A stretch of DNA of 64,000 nucleotides from Ophthalmolycus amberensis (taxonomy: Eukaryota; Chordata; Actinopteri; Perciformes; Zoarcidae), in contig JAFEUB010000809.1 in assembly GCA_024529925.1 (NCBI GenBank), positions 688,501 to 752,500 on the forward strand, in the 5' to 3' direction. The notes under the pieces were generated by a model that saw nothing but the letters and a program-made list of their open reading frames with translations, was not told the origin of the DNA and ran no database searches. The position numbers and the translations under genes are program-made. Below are positions 20,508 through 32,551 of this stretch, piece by piece. Numbering within the stretch: position 1 is the first letter of the stretch; the number at the start of each line of letters is the position of its first letter.

Positions 20508-22017
20508 TTACTCCTCCAACTAAGCTCTGCTGGCAAGTTAAATTTCGATTCACGATAGTCACGTGCTCGCCCACTGACCAATCACAGCACACTCTGCATC
20601 GCGTGCACCTGGACACCAGCAGCACGTAATGCTGACGTCATTATAGGCCGCTAGCGGCCGCTGACACGTCAATGAATACGCCCAACATGTCAAACTACAG
20701 ATCAGATTGGTTGAACACTATGACAATCAACAATATCGTCCCCATGTACTTTAATCTGCACTGGCGGCAGAGCCGAGTCTGCAGGCCTCTGCCTGTTCTT
20801 ACATAGAGACAGAGGTGAGATCTGAGAGCAACTGAGAGCAACTGAGGAAGACAGTAGCTGTGCAATGAGAAAATTAGATAATGGGAAAAATATTTTTATA
20901 AATTGTAATACATGTAGTGCATTTAAGAAAAATTATTAAATTATAAAATAAATTATTTATTTTTTATTTTTTATTTTTTAAATATAAATCAGAATCAGAA
21001 TCAGAAACCGTTTATTGCTATTGTATGTTGAACATACAAGGAATTTGACATGACGGGAGGTGCGTAACATTTAACAACAATCAACAATGCAAAGTAGAAA
21101 CAAATTAAATTTACAGAAAATATAAATAAAGTGAAATATAAAATAAAGTGAAGTCGAGTGCACAAACGAACAGATAACAGGACTATAAACCAGTGAGATG
21201 TAAGTGTAGTGTGAAAGTGTCGAGTGTAATAGAAGGGATGTGCGGGGGAGTGACCGGTGGGAAATTGTCCTGGGGATGACAGAGTCAGTGGGGGTCTCGG
21301 GCTCTGTTAATGAGCCCGACTGCCGACGGGAAGAAACTGTTCATGTGTCGTGAGGTCTTGGTCCTGATGGACCTCAGCCTCCTACCAGATGGAAGGGGCA
21401 CAAACAGTTTATGTCCAGGGTGAGAGGGGTCAGCTACAATCCTTCTTGCTCGCTTCAGGGTTCTTAAAGTGAACAAGTCCTGGAGGGACGGCAGATTGCA
21501 GCCAATCACCCTCTCAGCAGAGCGAATGATGCGCAGTCTGCCCTTGTCCTTGGCAGTGGCTGCAGCGTACCAGACCGTGATGGAGGAGCAGAGGATGGAC
21601 TCAATGATGGCTGTGTAGAAATGCACCATCATTGTCTTTGGCAGGTTGAATTTCTTCAGCTGCCTCAAGAAGTACATCCTCTGCTGGGCCTTCTTGGTGA
21701 TGGAGCTGATGTTGAGCTCCCACTTGAGGTCCTGGGATATGATGGAGCCCAGGAAGCGGAAGGACTCCACCACGTCGACGGGGGAGCCGCACACAGTGAT
21801 CGGGGCATGTGGGGCTACGTTCTTCCTGAAATCCACAACCATCTCCACTGTTTTTAGAGCATTGAGCTCCAGGTTGTTCAGACCGCACCAGGTCACCAGA
21901 TGGTCAGTCTCCCACCTGTAGGCGGACTCATCCCCACCAGAGATGAGTCCAATGAGGGTGGTGTCATCCGCGAACTTCAGGAGCTTGACGGACTGGTGAC
22001 TGGAGGTGCAGCTGTTG

Positions 22018-23232
22018 GTGTAGAGCAGGGGTCGGGAACCTATGGCTCGCGAGCCAGATGTGGCTCTTTTGATGATTGCATATGGCTCGCTAACCCTTCG
22101 ACGAAGAAGATGGCGAAAAGAAAAAAAGACGACGAGTATCGTACATTTCAGGACGAATGGACCGAAGAATTCGCCTTTGTGGAGAGAGCGGGTTCTGCGG
22201 TGTGTCTAATTTGCAATGACAAAATTACATCGTTGAAACGGTCGAATGTAAAGCGGCACTTCGACACACGCCACGCTACCTTTGCGTCAAAATACCCTGC
22301 GGGAGACAGCAGAAAGAAAGCGTGCCAAGAGCTTCTGAGCAGGGTGCAAGCTAGCCAGCAGCAACTCCGCGTATGGACCCGGCAAGGTGACTATAATTCG
22401 GCTAGCTTTGCTGGTTCTTTAGCAATAGTGAGGAACGGAAAACCATTCACAGATGGCGAGTATGCTAAAACGTTCATGCTGGATGTAGCCAATGAACTTT
22501 TTGATGATCTTCCGAACAAAGACAAGATAATCAAACGGATACAAGACATGCCTCTGTCGGCAAGAACTGTTCATGATCGTACTATCGTGATGGCAAACAA
22601 AGTGGAGGAAACGCAAGTGAAGGACATAAATGCAGCGCCGTTCTTTTCTCTGGCTTTGGATGAGTCAACAGACGTGAGCCATTTGTCGCAGTTCAGCGTG
22701 ATTGCAAGATATGCTGTTGGTGACACACTGCGCGAAGAAAGTCTTGCTGTTCTGCCATTAAAAGGGTCCACAAGAGGTGAGGATTTATTCAAGTCTTTCA
22801 TGGAGTTTGCTCAAGAAAAAAGTCTACCTATGGATAAACTTCTCTCAGTGTGTACTGATGGTGCTCCGTGTATGGTGGGGAAAAACAAAGGATTTGTGGC
22901 GCTTCTCCGTGAACATGAAAATAGACCCATCCTAAGTTTCCATTGCATTATACACCAGGAGGCACTTTGTGCTCAGATGTGTGACAGGCAGTTTGGCGAA
23001 GTGATGTCGCTGGTCATTCGTGTGATCAACTTTATTGTTGCCCGAGCCTTAAATGATCGCCAGTTTAAAACACTGCTGGATGAAGTTGAAAATAACTGTC
23101 CTGGTCTGCTTTTGCACAGCAATGTGCGTTGGTTGTTAAAATATATTATATGGCTCTCACTGAAATAAATTTCCAAATTTTTTGCTTTCATGGCTCTCTT
23201 AGTCAAAAAGGTTCCCGACCCCTGGTGTAGAG
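22018..23232. mobile_element. inner hAT element inserted in the LINE
   Basis: Element 22026-23224 has inverted ends CAGGGGTCGGGAACC and GGTTCCCGACCCCTG, flanked by the identical 8-mer GTGTAGAG (22018-22025, 23225-23232). The LINE frame resumes after removing element plus one duplication copy, which shows the order of insertion. Length 1199 bp. Confidence 0.95.
22110..23168 (+). pseudogene. truncated hAT transposase (GTF2IRD2/SCAND3-like)
   Basis: ORF from MAKRKKDDEYRTFQDEW, about 352 codons. It has an N-terminal BED-like zinc finger (CLICN...KRHFDTRH at about residues 36-57), then the core with FFSLALDESTDVSHLSQ (catalytic Asp context), VCTDGAPCMVG and FHCIIHQEALC. The frame breaks off after HSNVRWL into short non-homologous residues and a stop, so the C-terminal hATC dimerisation region, normally another 200 aa or so, has been lost by internal deletion. 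Not expected to be active. Confidence 0.85.
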
Positions 23233-24533
23233 GGAGAAGAGCAGAGGGGAAAGAACGCAGCCTTGGGGGGAACCGGTGCTGATGGTCCTGGAGGATGAGA
23301 CGTGCTTTCCCAGCTTCACGCGCTGCTTCCTGTCAGACAGGAAGTCTGTGATCCACTTGCAGGTGGAGTCGGGCACCTGCAGCTGGGAGAGCTTGCTATG
23401 CAGCAGAGACGGGATGATGGTATTGAAAGCAGAGCTGAAGTCCACAAACAGGATCCTGGCGTAGGTTCCTGGGGAGTCCAGATGCTGGAGGATGAAGTGA
23501 TGGGCCATGTTGACTGCGTCATCCACAGATCTGTTGGCTCTGTAGGCGAACTGCAGGGGGTCCAGGAGTGGGTCGGTGAGGGTTTTTAGGTGGGACAGGA
23601 CAAGGCGCTCAAAAGACTTCATGACCACAGAGGTCAGGGCGACGGGCCTGTAGTCACTAAGTTCTGTGATCCTTGGTTTTTTAGGGACAGGGATGATGGT
23701 GGAGACCTTGAAGCATGCTGGAATGTGACAAGTCTCCAGGGAGGTGTTGAAAATGTCTGTAAACACCGGAGACAGCTGGTCAGCACAGTACTTCAGGGGG
23801 GAGGGGGAGATCAAGTCTGGGCCGGCTGCTTTGCGGGGGTTCTGTTTTTTAAAAACCTGTTTACATCTCTCTCCAGGATAGAAAGAGTCGTCACTGGGGG
23901 TGGGGGGGGGGGGGGGGGGGGGGGCGCTGGAATGGGTGGTACAGAGGCATGGGCCCCTGCTGAGCTGGGGGAGGGGGGGCTGGTGGACTGGTGATGGTGG
24001 TGGACTGGTGATGGTTGATTGGGCTGAGGGGGATGGAGTCAGGACCGTCCCATTGTTTTTCAAAGCGACAGCAGAACTCGTTCAACTCGTCTGCCAGGCG
24101 GAGGTCGTTCATGGAGTGGGGGGTTTTGGGCTTGTATTTGGTGATCTTTCTGAGACCTCTCCAGACAGAAGCCGAGTCATTGGCTGAGAGCTGGTGTTGG
24201 AGTTTCTCAGAGTACAGTCGTTTAGCGTCTCTCACTGCCTTGCTAAACCTGTATTTCGACTCTTTGTACAATACCTTGTCCCCACTCTTAAAGGCCTGGT
24301 CTTTTTGCAGCCTTAGCTGTCTGAGTTCTGCTGTGAACCAGGGTCTGTCGTTGTTGTAACTCACCCTGGTGCTTGTTGGAACACAGCTGTCCTCACAGAA
24401 GCTGATATATGAAGTTACAGCCTCTGTGTCCTCATCCAGGCTGTTGGTAGCAGAATCACAAATAGCTTTGTGATTCTGTTTAGGCCAGCAGAGAAGGCCT
24501 TGCAGGCCCTGTCGGCCCGCCACTGGTTAAATG

Positions 24534-25006
24534 TCTGCCTCTGGCAAAAAAATACAATGCAAAGTTAAATGAAAGTGTTTTATTTCACTTCTCTCTTACA
24601 AGGTGGTTTCCAGTAAAGTGATCAACGGCCCCATCACTAATAAAAGATGACTGGTTGCACTGAGAAGCTCCCAGGTGTGAATACGTGCCACACTTTGAAT
24701 GCGAAGAACAATGCGCAAAAAGACCAAAACTGTCACTGGATAAGTAGAGGTACAGTAGACTCAGGGCATTTACAGAGATTAAGAACCTGTGAAAGCCTCC
24801 AAACATTTAGTTTAATATCGCTCCTATAAATTCTCGCTTTCCCTTAAACATCCCCTGTCATGTGATCAGATATTATTACTTCCTGTTTTGCATTTACAGG
24901 CAGCTGTACTTTTCACTTTCAAAGTTACTCAATCATGAAGCACTCAACCCAACAGAAGTTTGTAAATTCCCTTTTTTGTTCACTTTGCCTGCAGGAGTCG
25001 TTCAGT
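24534..25006. other. short intergenic stretch before the first DNase II gene
   Basis: No gene seen. It probably holds the promoter and 5' UTR of the next gene; an acceptor-like CTGCCTGCAG at 24994 precedes the start codon and suggests an upstream non-coding exon, or an earlier in-frame ATG at 24935. Confidence 0.3.
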
Positions 25007-28000
25007 ATGGCCACACACTTACATTTGTGCTTGCAGATTATTATCATGTTTTTGTGTTTCACAGTGTGCAGTGCTGACATTTCCTGTAAGAATGAAGCCG
25101 GTGAGCCTGTTGATTGGTGAGTTGATATGATACATTGCAGCAGAGTTATACCACAAAGTTTTTAGTTATACTTGAAATGTCCCGTGACTTTTGGAGGGTA
25201 AGCAGATTTTGTTATCAATATGAAATTTTTTCACTTGTTCTTGTTTTTTTTCTAATTTAATTTAATTTAATTTATTTATTTTTCAGGGACAATGCACACT
25301 AATTAACAGTTACACTGTAAGTGAGCCAGAGTTAGCCAGAGAGGCTAATTTCCATCTGCTGTCCCCGGCCAGATGTTTCAAGGCAGCCTAAAATAACAAA
25401 ATCTCAAATTGAAACGGAGTTAAAATTCATAGAGAAACAGACAGCAACGTATAGACAAAACCGAAACACAGCAAAAGAAAAGTGTACGACATTAAAGCAG
25501 AGCAGACATAACAGGTTTCAGCATGCGTCACGCAGAACAGACCCACCTACAGGACAAGCACATGGAACACTGAAGCACTTAACATACACATAAAAAAAAA
25601 ATGAAAAATAGCAACACTGATCAAGACAAATGCACATATAGGCAAAGCAAGCAGGCAGGACAGACAGTACATCAATGCTGGCACACCTGATTGGCAACAA
25701 GTCATTTCTTTAAGTGATGCTTGAATGTTTGGTACGTGTTTTGTGTGCGTATGTGTGGTGGCACAGCATTCCACGAGTGAGCTGCCTTCACAGAGAATGT
25801 AGATTTACTGAATGAGCTTCTAAGATGTCTTCTTTTGTAAATTTACAACCCACATAAAAGTATCTCCTTCTACTGCAGGTTTATCATCTACAAACTGCCC
25901 AGGTATAAGATTGGCGAGGTCGGCAGTGGGGTGGACTACATGTACCTGGACTCCTCGGTAGGGAGCTGGCAGCTGAGTAAATTCATGGTTAACACCAGTC
26001 AAGGAGCCATAGCAAACACATTGAACCAGCTTTACAACGGAAAGGCCTACAAGGTAAGATAATGTCCCAGTTCTTCAAGTGGGTTTTATACAATAATTCC
26101 TGTCTATAGAAATATAGAGACAGAGCCCATAAGCTTGCTGAGTAGACACTCTTTTATTTCCTTTGGGGAACTGAACTGAAGCTCTACATTGAACAACTTC
26201 CTCAGACAAATGAAGTAAATAACACAGTCCTTCCTCATGCAGTTCACATTCATGTACCGGTAATTGTGCATCATAGTGTTTGGAGATCAGTCTCTGTGCA
26301 GCATTAGAAAAGTAATCAAGACAAAATTCAGAAAAACTGAAAAGAAACAAAGAAAAAGGTTGCTTTTGAATAGTTAGACATTTTTGGAAATGTGTTTTTT
26401 CACTTTCTTGCTGAGAGTTAGATGAGGAGATTGATTTCCCCCTCATATCTGGAGAGGCTAAATATGAAGCTATATCCCTGTCAGCAGCTGCTTAGCTTAG
26501 CTTAGCATAAAGACTGGAAATAGCTAAACTGGCTCAGTTCAAATGTAGCAAAATACACCCACTAGGACCTCTAAAGATCACGAGTAATGTATGTTTGGTT
26601 TCACCGGTACAAAAAAAGAAGAAGACAGCCAGCAGAGAGTAACAGGAATTTAAACCTTTGGTCAAACAGACTAGCTGTTTCCCCCTGTTTCCAGTCTTTA
26701 TGCTAAGCTAAGCTAACCAGTTGCTGACTGGGCTGTAGCTCTATATTTACTGTGCTAAAATAAGCTAACTTTGCTCGCAGTTGCCATATATTTACTGTAC
26801 AGATACTGTACCGAGAGACTAACTCTCGACAAGAAAGCTAAATATGTTTTCCAAATGTCAAACTATCCCTTTAAGAGAGATACAAAGTAACTGGAAAAAG
26901 CACATCCCCAAATGTATTCCTCTCCATATTCTGTACGTATAAAGTATTTCCCTCAGTCTAACAGTTCAGTGTATGCACTCTACAATGATGGACCACCGAT
27001 CTTGGAATACATTCAAGGATACGGACACACTAAAGGTACAGCGCTTAATGAAAATTTAGTTTTCGTTAGTTTTGATTTGATTTGAACTCTATGACAAGAT
27101 AGCACTCAATACCTGTGGGACCTGTGTATGATAATCAATGACATGTATTTCCACATTGCTATTCAAGCTTTGCAATGCTATGATTTTGCAAAAAAGAACA
27201 GATCAATATGGTTTTGTTTTTGGTGTCAGGGGGAGGAAACGGGCAAAGAGCATCCGGCTGATAACTGCTGTTGACTCTGGATCAATGACTGCCCTGATGT
27301 TTGCATGATACATGGATGTGTGAGACATTGTACGGGCATTGAGCGTTGTTTGTGTGCATCTTGCAGGGGTGCTGCTCTTTGACCGCTCTCAGGGTTTCTG
27401 GCTTTCGCACAGCATTCCCCATTTCCCGTCATTCCCTGAGAGAGGCTACCTCTACCCCTCCTCCGGAAAAGTCAATGGCCAGACTGCTCTCTGCGTGACC
27501 TACCACTATGACCAGTTCCTCCGGATAGGTGAGTGAACGCTCATGAAGCAACAGGGCCTGATTTACTCCAGCTCTGAACACATCCCACACTTACAAAATT
27601 CTCTAACGTTTACACAGTCAATGATCTGGACTTATGTCAGTGCCTTTAATACATATACAGATATGACTCTAAATAACCTGCAAAGGGTTTGTCCAATGAT
27701 GTTTTGAGGGTCTACTCTCCTATGATAAGTATAAAAATGTTTTAAAGTCCCCTTCCACTCAAATATCAGCCATTATGCAACTAAATGTTAATGTTCACTG
27801 TGTCACCATTTCTTTTGTATTGTGATATGTATCTGTGTGCGTGACATGAGTCAATATCTTCATGTTTTACAAACAAAAGACATATTTTAATGGCTAGCAG
27901 CTCCTTAAAGGAACATGTCCACATGTATATAGTGCACCCTTTAGTTTTCTAACATACACCATATCTCTTCTTTGTGATGCACTCTCCTCCCTCTCCAGCA

Positions 28001-29208
28001 AAGCAGATGGTGTACCTTTACCCACGCTTCTACAACTGCTCTGTACCTGCTGCATTCATGGCCGACCTGCCACAGTTGGCCGTGTTATGCAAGGGGTCCA
28101 AACCACCTCTGGCCTCAGATAAGAGAGTGGACCAGCTTTTCTCCCTGCAAGGGGACAAGTTTGTCAGTTTCGTCAAATCTGAACGCTTTGTGGATGGTAA
28201 GATTTGCCTTGTGTGCTGTCCGTCATTTGTTTTGCTGTACAAAGAAACGCAGATATAAATGTATTGCAACAAACGCACTTTTTATGAGTTTTTTGGCACT
28301 TTTACTCCACAAACAATGTCACAACAAAACTTCTGTCTGCCACGGTCGTTTGCGTACTTCACTTGGCTGCCACTGTCACTCATTATCAGGTGCAGACACA
28401 CTATCTCAGAAGAACACACCAAACCCAAGGCCTTCAAAAGTACTCTCTGTTCCCAACATTATTGCCCTGTGACCCCCTACAAAGAGTTATAACCTACGTG
28501 TGACCCTCATTACATTTTATGGCCTTAGTGTGGACAGTTGTGATCAGTACTTTTCCCCCCTCTTTTTTCATTTGAAGGATTTTTAGAGCCCCCTGTTTGT
28601 ACTTGTATTTCAAAAGAAAAAAATAATACATCAGCATGAAGGTTATATTTGTGCTGTAAAACAGAATCGCTTATTTGGAAATTAATCCCCGGACTCACTT
28701 TAAATTCTAAAAAGGATTTCTAATTTTGTCCAAGAAGTTTGCATTTGCGTTTCATAGAAAAAAAAGATGCTAACATAAAACTCTATCTATTACTATTCCT
28801 ATATTTTTCTATATGCTTTTTTTTAATTTATCATAATGCAACTGATCTAACCCCCTAACTGGCATTCATTCAGACATCTACACAGGCTGGGTGGCTCAGG
28901 CTCTGGATGCCGATCTGCTGGTGGAGTCCTGGCAGAGACAAGGTCACGAGCTTCCCTCCAACTGCTCCTTGCCCAAACACGCTATGAACATCAAGAGGAT
29001 TCGGCTCCCCGGATCAGTCCCGTTCCAGTCTCACTACGACCACTCAAAGTGGTGTGTGTCGCAGGCCTACGACGACCAGGTGACCTGCCTGGGGGATCTG
29101 AACAGAGAGCGGGCCCAACTGTGGCGTGGTGGGGGGCTGGTCTGCACCTTCAACCCCATAATTTACAAGGCCTTCAGACAGGTTGTGGACTGGTACATTG
29201 GCTGTTGA
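25007..29208 (+). CDS. dnase2b: deoxyribonuclease II beta-like, copy 1
   Basis: Acid endonuclease of lysosomes, cleaving DNA without divalent metal; the beta form degrades nuclear DNA in lens fibre cells of mammals. Six exons: 25007-25116, 25879-26053, 26957-27035, 27367-27528, 27999-28196, 28874-29208, all GT-AG and in phase, about 352 aa. Signal peptide HLCLQIIIMFLCFTVCSA, then ISCKNEAGEPVDWFIIYKLP typical of DNase II. Both catalytic HxK motifs are present: GHTKG (exon 3) and DHSKWCVS (exon 6), plus LPSNCSLP and the C-terminal RGGGLVCTFNP. The assignment to dnase2b rather than dnase2 rests mainly on the uox/samd13 neighbourhood. Looks fully functional. Intron 1 and intron 2 carry repeats. 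Confidence 0.9.
25254..25850. repeat. interspersed repeat in dnase2b copy 1 intron 1
   Basis: Begins with (TTTAA)n then CAGGGACAATGCACACTAATTAACAG..., a sequence I recognise as a common fish interspersed repeat, probably a LINE 3' end lying in reverse orientation. Family not named with certainty. Confidence 0.5.
26370..26866. repeat. palindromic MITE-like fish repeat
   Basis: Ends ATAGTTAGACATTTTTGGAAA and TTTCCAAATGTCAAACTAT are imperfect inverted repeats. Inside, GCTTAGCTTAGCATAAAGACTGG on one side is mirrored by CCAGTCTTTATGCTAAGCTAAGC on the other, so the whole unit can fold back. This is a very common repeat in percomorph genomes. It sits in intron 2 of dnase2b copy 1. Confidence 0.8.
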
Positions 29209-32200
29209 ACGAGAGAGAAAGATAAGATGATTGGGACTTTGAGGATGAACAACAGGTCTTTGATAATCTGCTGGAAAAGTTACAAGTTACAGGCTATAAT
29301 GTGACTATATGTTAAATGAAGTGTTCCTGTATTCCCATCACTGTCTCGCGTTTATATAAAAATATATAATTAATTTGCATCACATAACTTGCCTGTGTTT
29401 AAGTAAGAATCTTTATTTCTTTACTTTTTATGTTTTCTGAGGAATTTAAAGTAAATCTAGATTAAATACTGCTAATTCTGAATATGTTCAAATTAAATAG
29501 ATCAAGGACAATGTTGGCCTCAAGAAATTGGGTTAAATCTGCATGGGTGGGGGAAGTGAAATAGCATCGCCTCCGATGAAATTCCTCTTCGTCATTCCCA
29601 CCTCAGGCTTTCCCTTGAACAGGTATTTTAACCCCCCAACTTCTCCAGTGGACCTTGCCCAGTAGCCAGCTGCAAATCACACTGTGGTTGTACTGGTGTG
29701 TGTCAGCATAAGTGTGAGTGGGCCGTTTCTGTATAAAAAAGCAGTTGCTTAACTTTCCTGAATGAATGAAAGTCAATATGTGTATCTATTGAATTTTTAT
29801 ATTTTACGCAGGTGGAGACTGAATGCATTTGTCATCATTATGTCTGTAGTTACCTTGTCAGGAAGATGCACTTGGTGAATAACTTAAGTATCCGCTGTTT
29901 TTGGTAAACAGTGTCTCCTTGTGGTTAGACTTATTGAATCACACTGAGTAGTATTTTCTCTGTGAAACATTAGATAGTGAACATACCAACACGGCTCTTT
30001 ACATTCAACCTATTATTGTGTCCTACATTTGTACTTCCCTTAAACAAACCAATAATTCTGCCACAGGGTTAAGATGAATTAATGTTTTCAATACTCGTCA
30101 ACTCATTTCAAGGATTTTCTAGAATCGTATCACATTCTTAATACTAATAAAGACATCGGCCTTATTCTGTCTTGTTCAAAGACACTGATACAAGAGAAAC
30201 TGCACAGGTAACAATACAGAATCACAATTATCATCCAAACCACACCTCAGCTTTTGATTTTTATACTTTTCATCTGTTGGTTCCTGGTTCAGCACCAATT
30301 TTTAGACTCAATGTTTGACTCAAAATGGAGGAGATTTAAATTTCTCAACTCTGGTCTCAACTCTGCCTGAGAAGCTGACCTGACCTCTCCCACTAGCTCT
30401 GTTCTGTTCCCAGCATGTCTCACTGTGTGGCAGCACCGGTGGCGCTCCTTCACAGGATCTAACTTTTTTACCTTGTGATTTTTACGAAATTGTAGTCCCT
30501 GAAGGTAATGTCCATTGTTTCCCTGACCCATGGAGGCATCAAAGTCATACAGTGTTTTGCAAGACGCAATCAGCTGTGTGGCTGAGTGCCTTAGAGGGTG
30601 TTGGATGGTACAGCCAGTACCATCCAACAACAAGCAATAACACCAAGTTTGTTATCATCAACTACTGCACGTCAGACGGTTCTGGTCTCCACGTCGTGCA
30701 TTAATTCCTGATAATGGATACCTCATCAAAAATAATTGTACTGTTGTGTGTTGTTCTCCAAGAAACAATCTTAATTTTCACTGTGGGACAAAAATGGTTT
30801 GACCAGCAGAGATAAAGGGAACAAACCTGTTCTTCATGTTAAAAACCTTTTTAGCACTGTACTTTTTACTTGTTCTGTTAGTTGTTTTCAGGTCCTAATT
30901 TTTGTGAACTTTTATCCGTTGTAATGCTCTTGAAGTGCCAGATGGATGCAGTAATTCTGCGTCAAACTATTTGTCAATCCACTTTTCCCTTTTATAATGA
31001 CTATTCCTTCCTAGAAATATTCAAAACTGTTTCTTCAATCCTCAAAAAGTATTCATCCTTTAATTTTAGGAGTACAACCATACAGTAATTCGTTCTTTGT
31101 GGATGTAGAATTTCTATCAAAAGCTTTACTCTTGAGCTATGATACAAGTGCTCAGTCTGAAGAGTATCTTACTCATGTCATTGTCATGTCAAACTGGTTA
31201 CTGGTGTGAGTCACAAAAGCAATTGTCTGAACAAGGAACAAGGAAGCAAATTAAATGTGAGAAATGTGGGTGCCAGTTCCATGAGTGATATGTCACAAAC
31301 GCAGCTTTGTAAAACAAAAGCACAGTTGACTCTGAAGAGAAATGACGATGGCTAGATACGTAAGTAAAATGATGCTAAAAACAGTAATAGTCGAAATTTA
31401 AGATAAAGAAAACCACAGGATGAGCTTCACATGTTTCAGATGTATTCTAAGAAATGTCAAAATAACTAGTCAGTGGAATTCAAAGTTTATATATATTTCC
31501 CTCTGAGTATATTGATCTAGAAGTGCACAGAAAATGGAAATAATCAAATTACTGTATTTACATTTTGTTACAGTGAAAGGATGTTTACTCAGAGGAGCCC
31601 ATAATTAAAACTGTTAACTGTTGTTTTGACCTGTTAATACTTGTGAAAATGGAACCAGTTGTGTTGCACTATTGGAATGATTTAATCTACAAGGTCCAGG
31701 AAGTTAATTTATTGAAATGCAGAACTCTTATAGCCCTCTGATAACTCACCAACTTCCCTTCAAAACCACGGGTGAAATTCTTAGCAGAGCCTTGAAATGA
31801 ATTGTAATACTGTATATCACAATCCCTGATGGTGGTGCCAGTTACAATTCTCCATTTAAAAAGATCAGTTAAACAGATGCATCCTAAATCTCTTTCACCA
31901 CTATCATCAAAACATCAATTAAGGACTATTTTTTGTAGAATGATGTTCCCTCCTGGAGAGTTCAGAGACTTGTGAATTTATGCCAGGGAGCTTTGAGGTT
32001 GTTCTGTGAACTTTGGGTTGCCAAACACGTTACTGACACTATAACCATTTTCTGAGTGTGTAAAGAGTTTAAACCAGTGCTGGCAAATTGCTACATTAAA
32101 GTCTTTGAGCATGACAGTTCATTCGTGACTTTAGGAAGAGTAGTTTAACAATATCAATCTTAACTCAAGGTCCAATTATTAGCTATTTCTGGAGCTTTCA

Positions 32201-32551
32201 GCCACATTCACAGCCTTAATCAGCAATCGGAGTTTGCTCCATTGACATGGTATTGATTCAATTTTCATCATGTGAACTCAGTATTGAATTTTGGTTACAT
32301 CATGACGGGCGAGATTGTTACCTCTCGGCTCAAGGATACAAAGCTGAAAGCTCCGGATATTTATTTATATCATCAACTTTAAGTTCAATAAGACTTTGTG
32401 CCATTTTGAATTCACTCTAAATTAAGGTGAGGATGTTTTTGTCGACCAATTGTCCAAATTCAAGAAAATTGTAAATTTCTTAAAACTCAGAAAATGAAAG
32501 GACTCTTGTCTTTGTAATTCTCATGATCATGTTTGATTGTTTCAGCGAACA
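29209..32551. other. intergenic between the two DNase II genes
   Basis: 3' UTR of copy 1 probably ends near AATAAA at about 30145. A 114-codon minus ORF at 30289-30633 has no recognisable domain. From about 31060 onward parts of the sequence recur at 35.1-35.5 kb, indicating an old segmental duplication. No other gene seen. Confidence 0.4.

Larger units (their letters stand above)
20990..24475 (-). mobile_element. 5'-truncated L2/Jockey-type LINE, interrupted
   Basis: Reads right to left. About 24475-23225 encodes the pre-RT linker and reverse transcriptase with PRKAAGPD, FKVSTIIPVPKK, FVDFSSAFNTI (motif A) and GSPQGCVLSPLLF (motif B). After the inserted hAT, 22025-21285 continues with KFADDTTLIG (FADD catalytic motif C) and the RT thumb and C-terminal region ending in INRARDPH. 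The 3' tail at about 20990-21040 has AATAAACGG and (TGATTC)n, as in L2-like fish LINEs. The endonuclease half is absent, so it cannot move on its own. Low-complexity proline-rich coding (poly-G on the + strand near 23897-23924) lies in the linker. Confidence 0.85.
18604..24533. mobile_element. outer hAT-type element with 8-bp target duplications, carrying nested insertions
   Basis: The left end at 18612 reads CAGTGGCGGGCCG and the right end at 24513-24525 is its inverse, CGGCCCGCCACTG. Both are flanked by the identical 8-mer GTTAAATG (18604-18611 and 24526-24533). Eight-bp duplications and CA(G)...TG ends are diagnostic of hAT transposons. No transposase for this element is visible; most of its length is other inserted elements: a MITE at 19450-20507, and a LINE at about 20990-24475 that is itself split by another hAT. 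Its own sequence is therefore roughly 18612-19449, 20508-20990 and the last 50 bp. Confidence 0.8.

Noticed and set aside
21621..24359. Several plus-strand ORFs over the LINE
   Set aside because: Antisense shadows of the LINE reverse transcriptase on the minus strand.
25547..25774. Hydrophobic minus-strand ORF that could be a small membrane protein
   Set aside because: Lies wholly within an interspersed repeat inside a dnase2b intron.
30289..30633. Minus-strand ORF of 114 codons
   Set aside because: No recognisable domain, no supporting splice context and no homologue I can name; left as intergenic.
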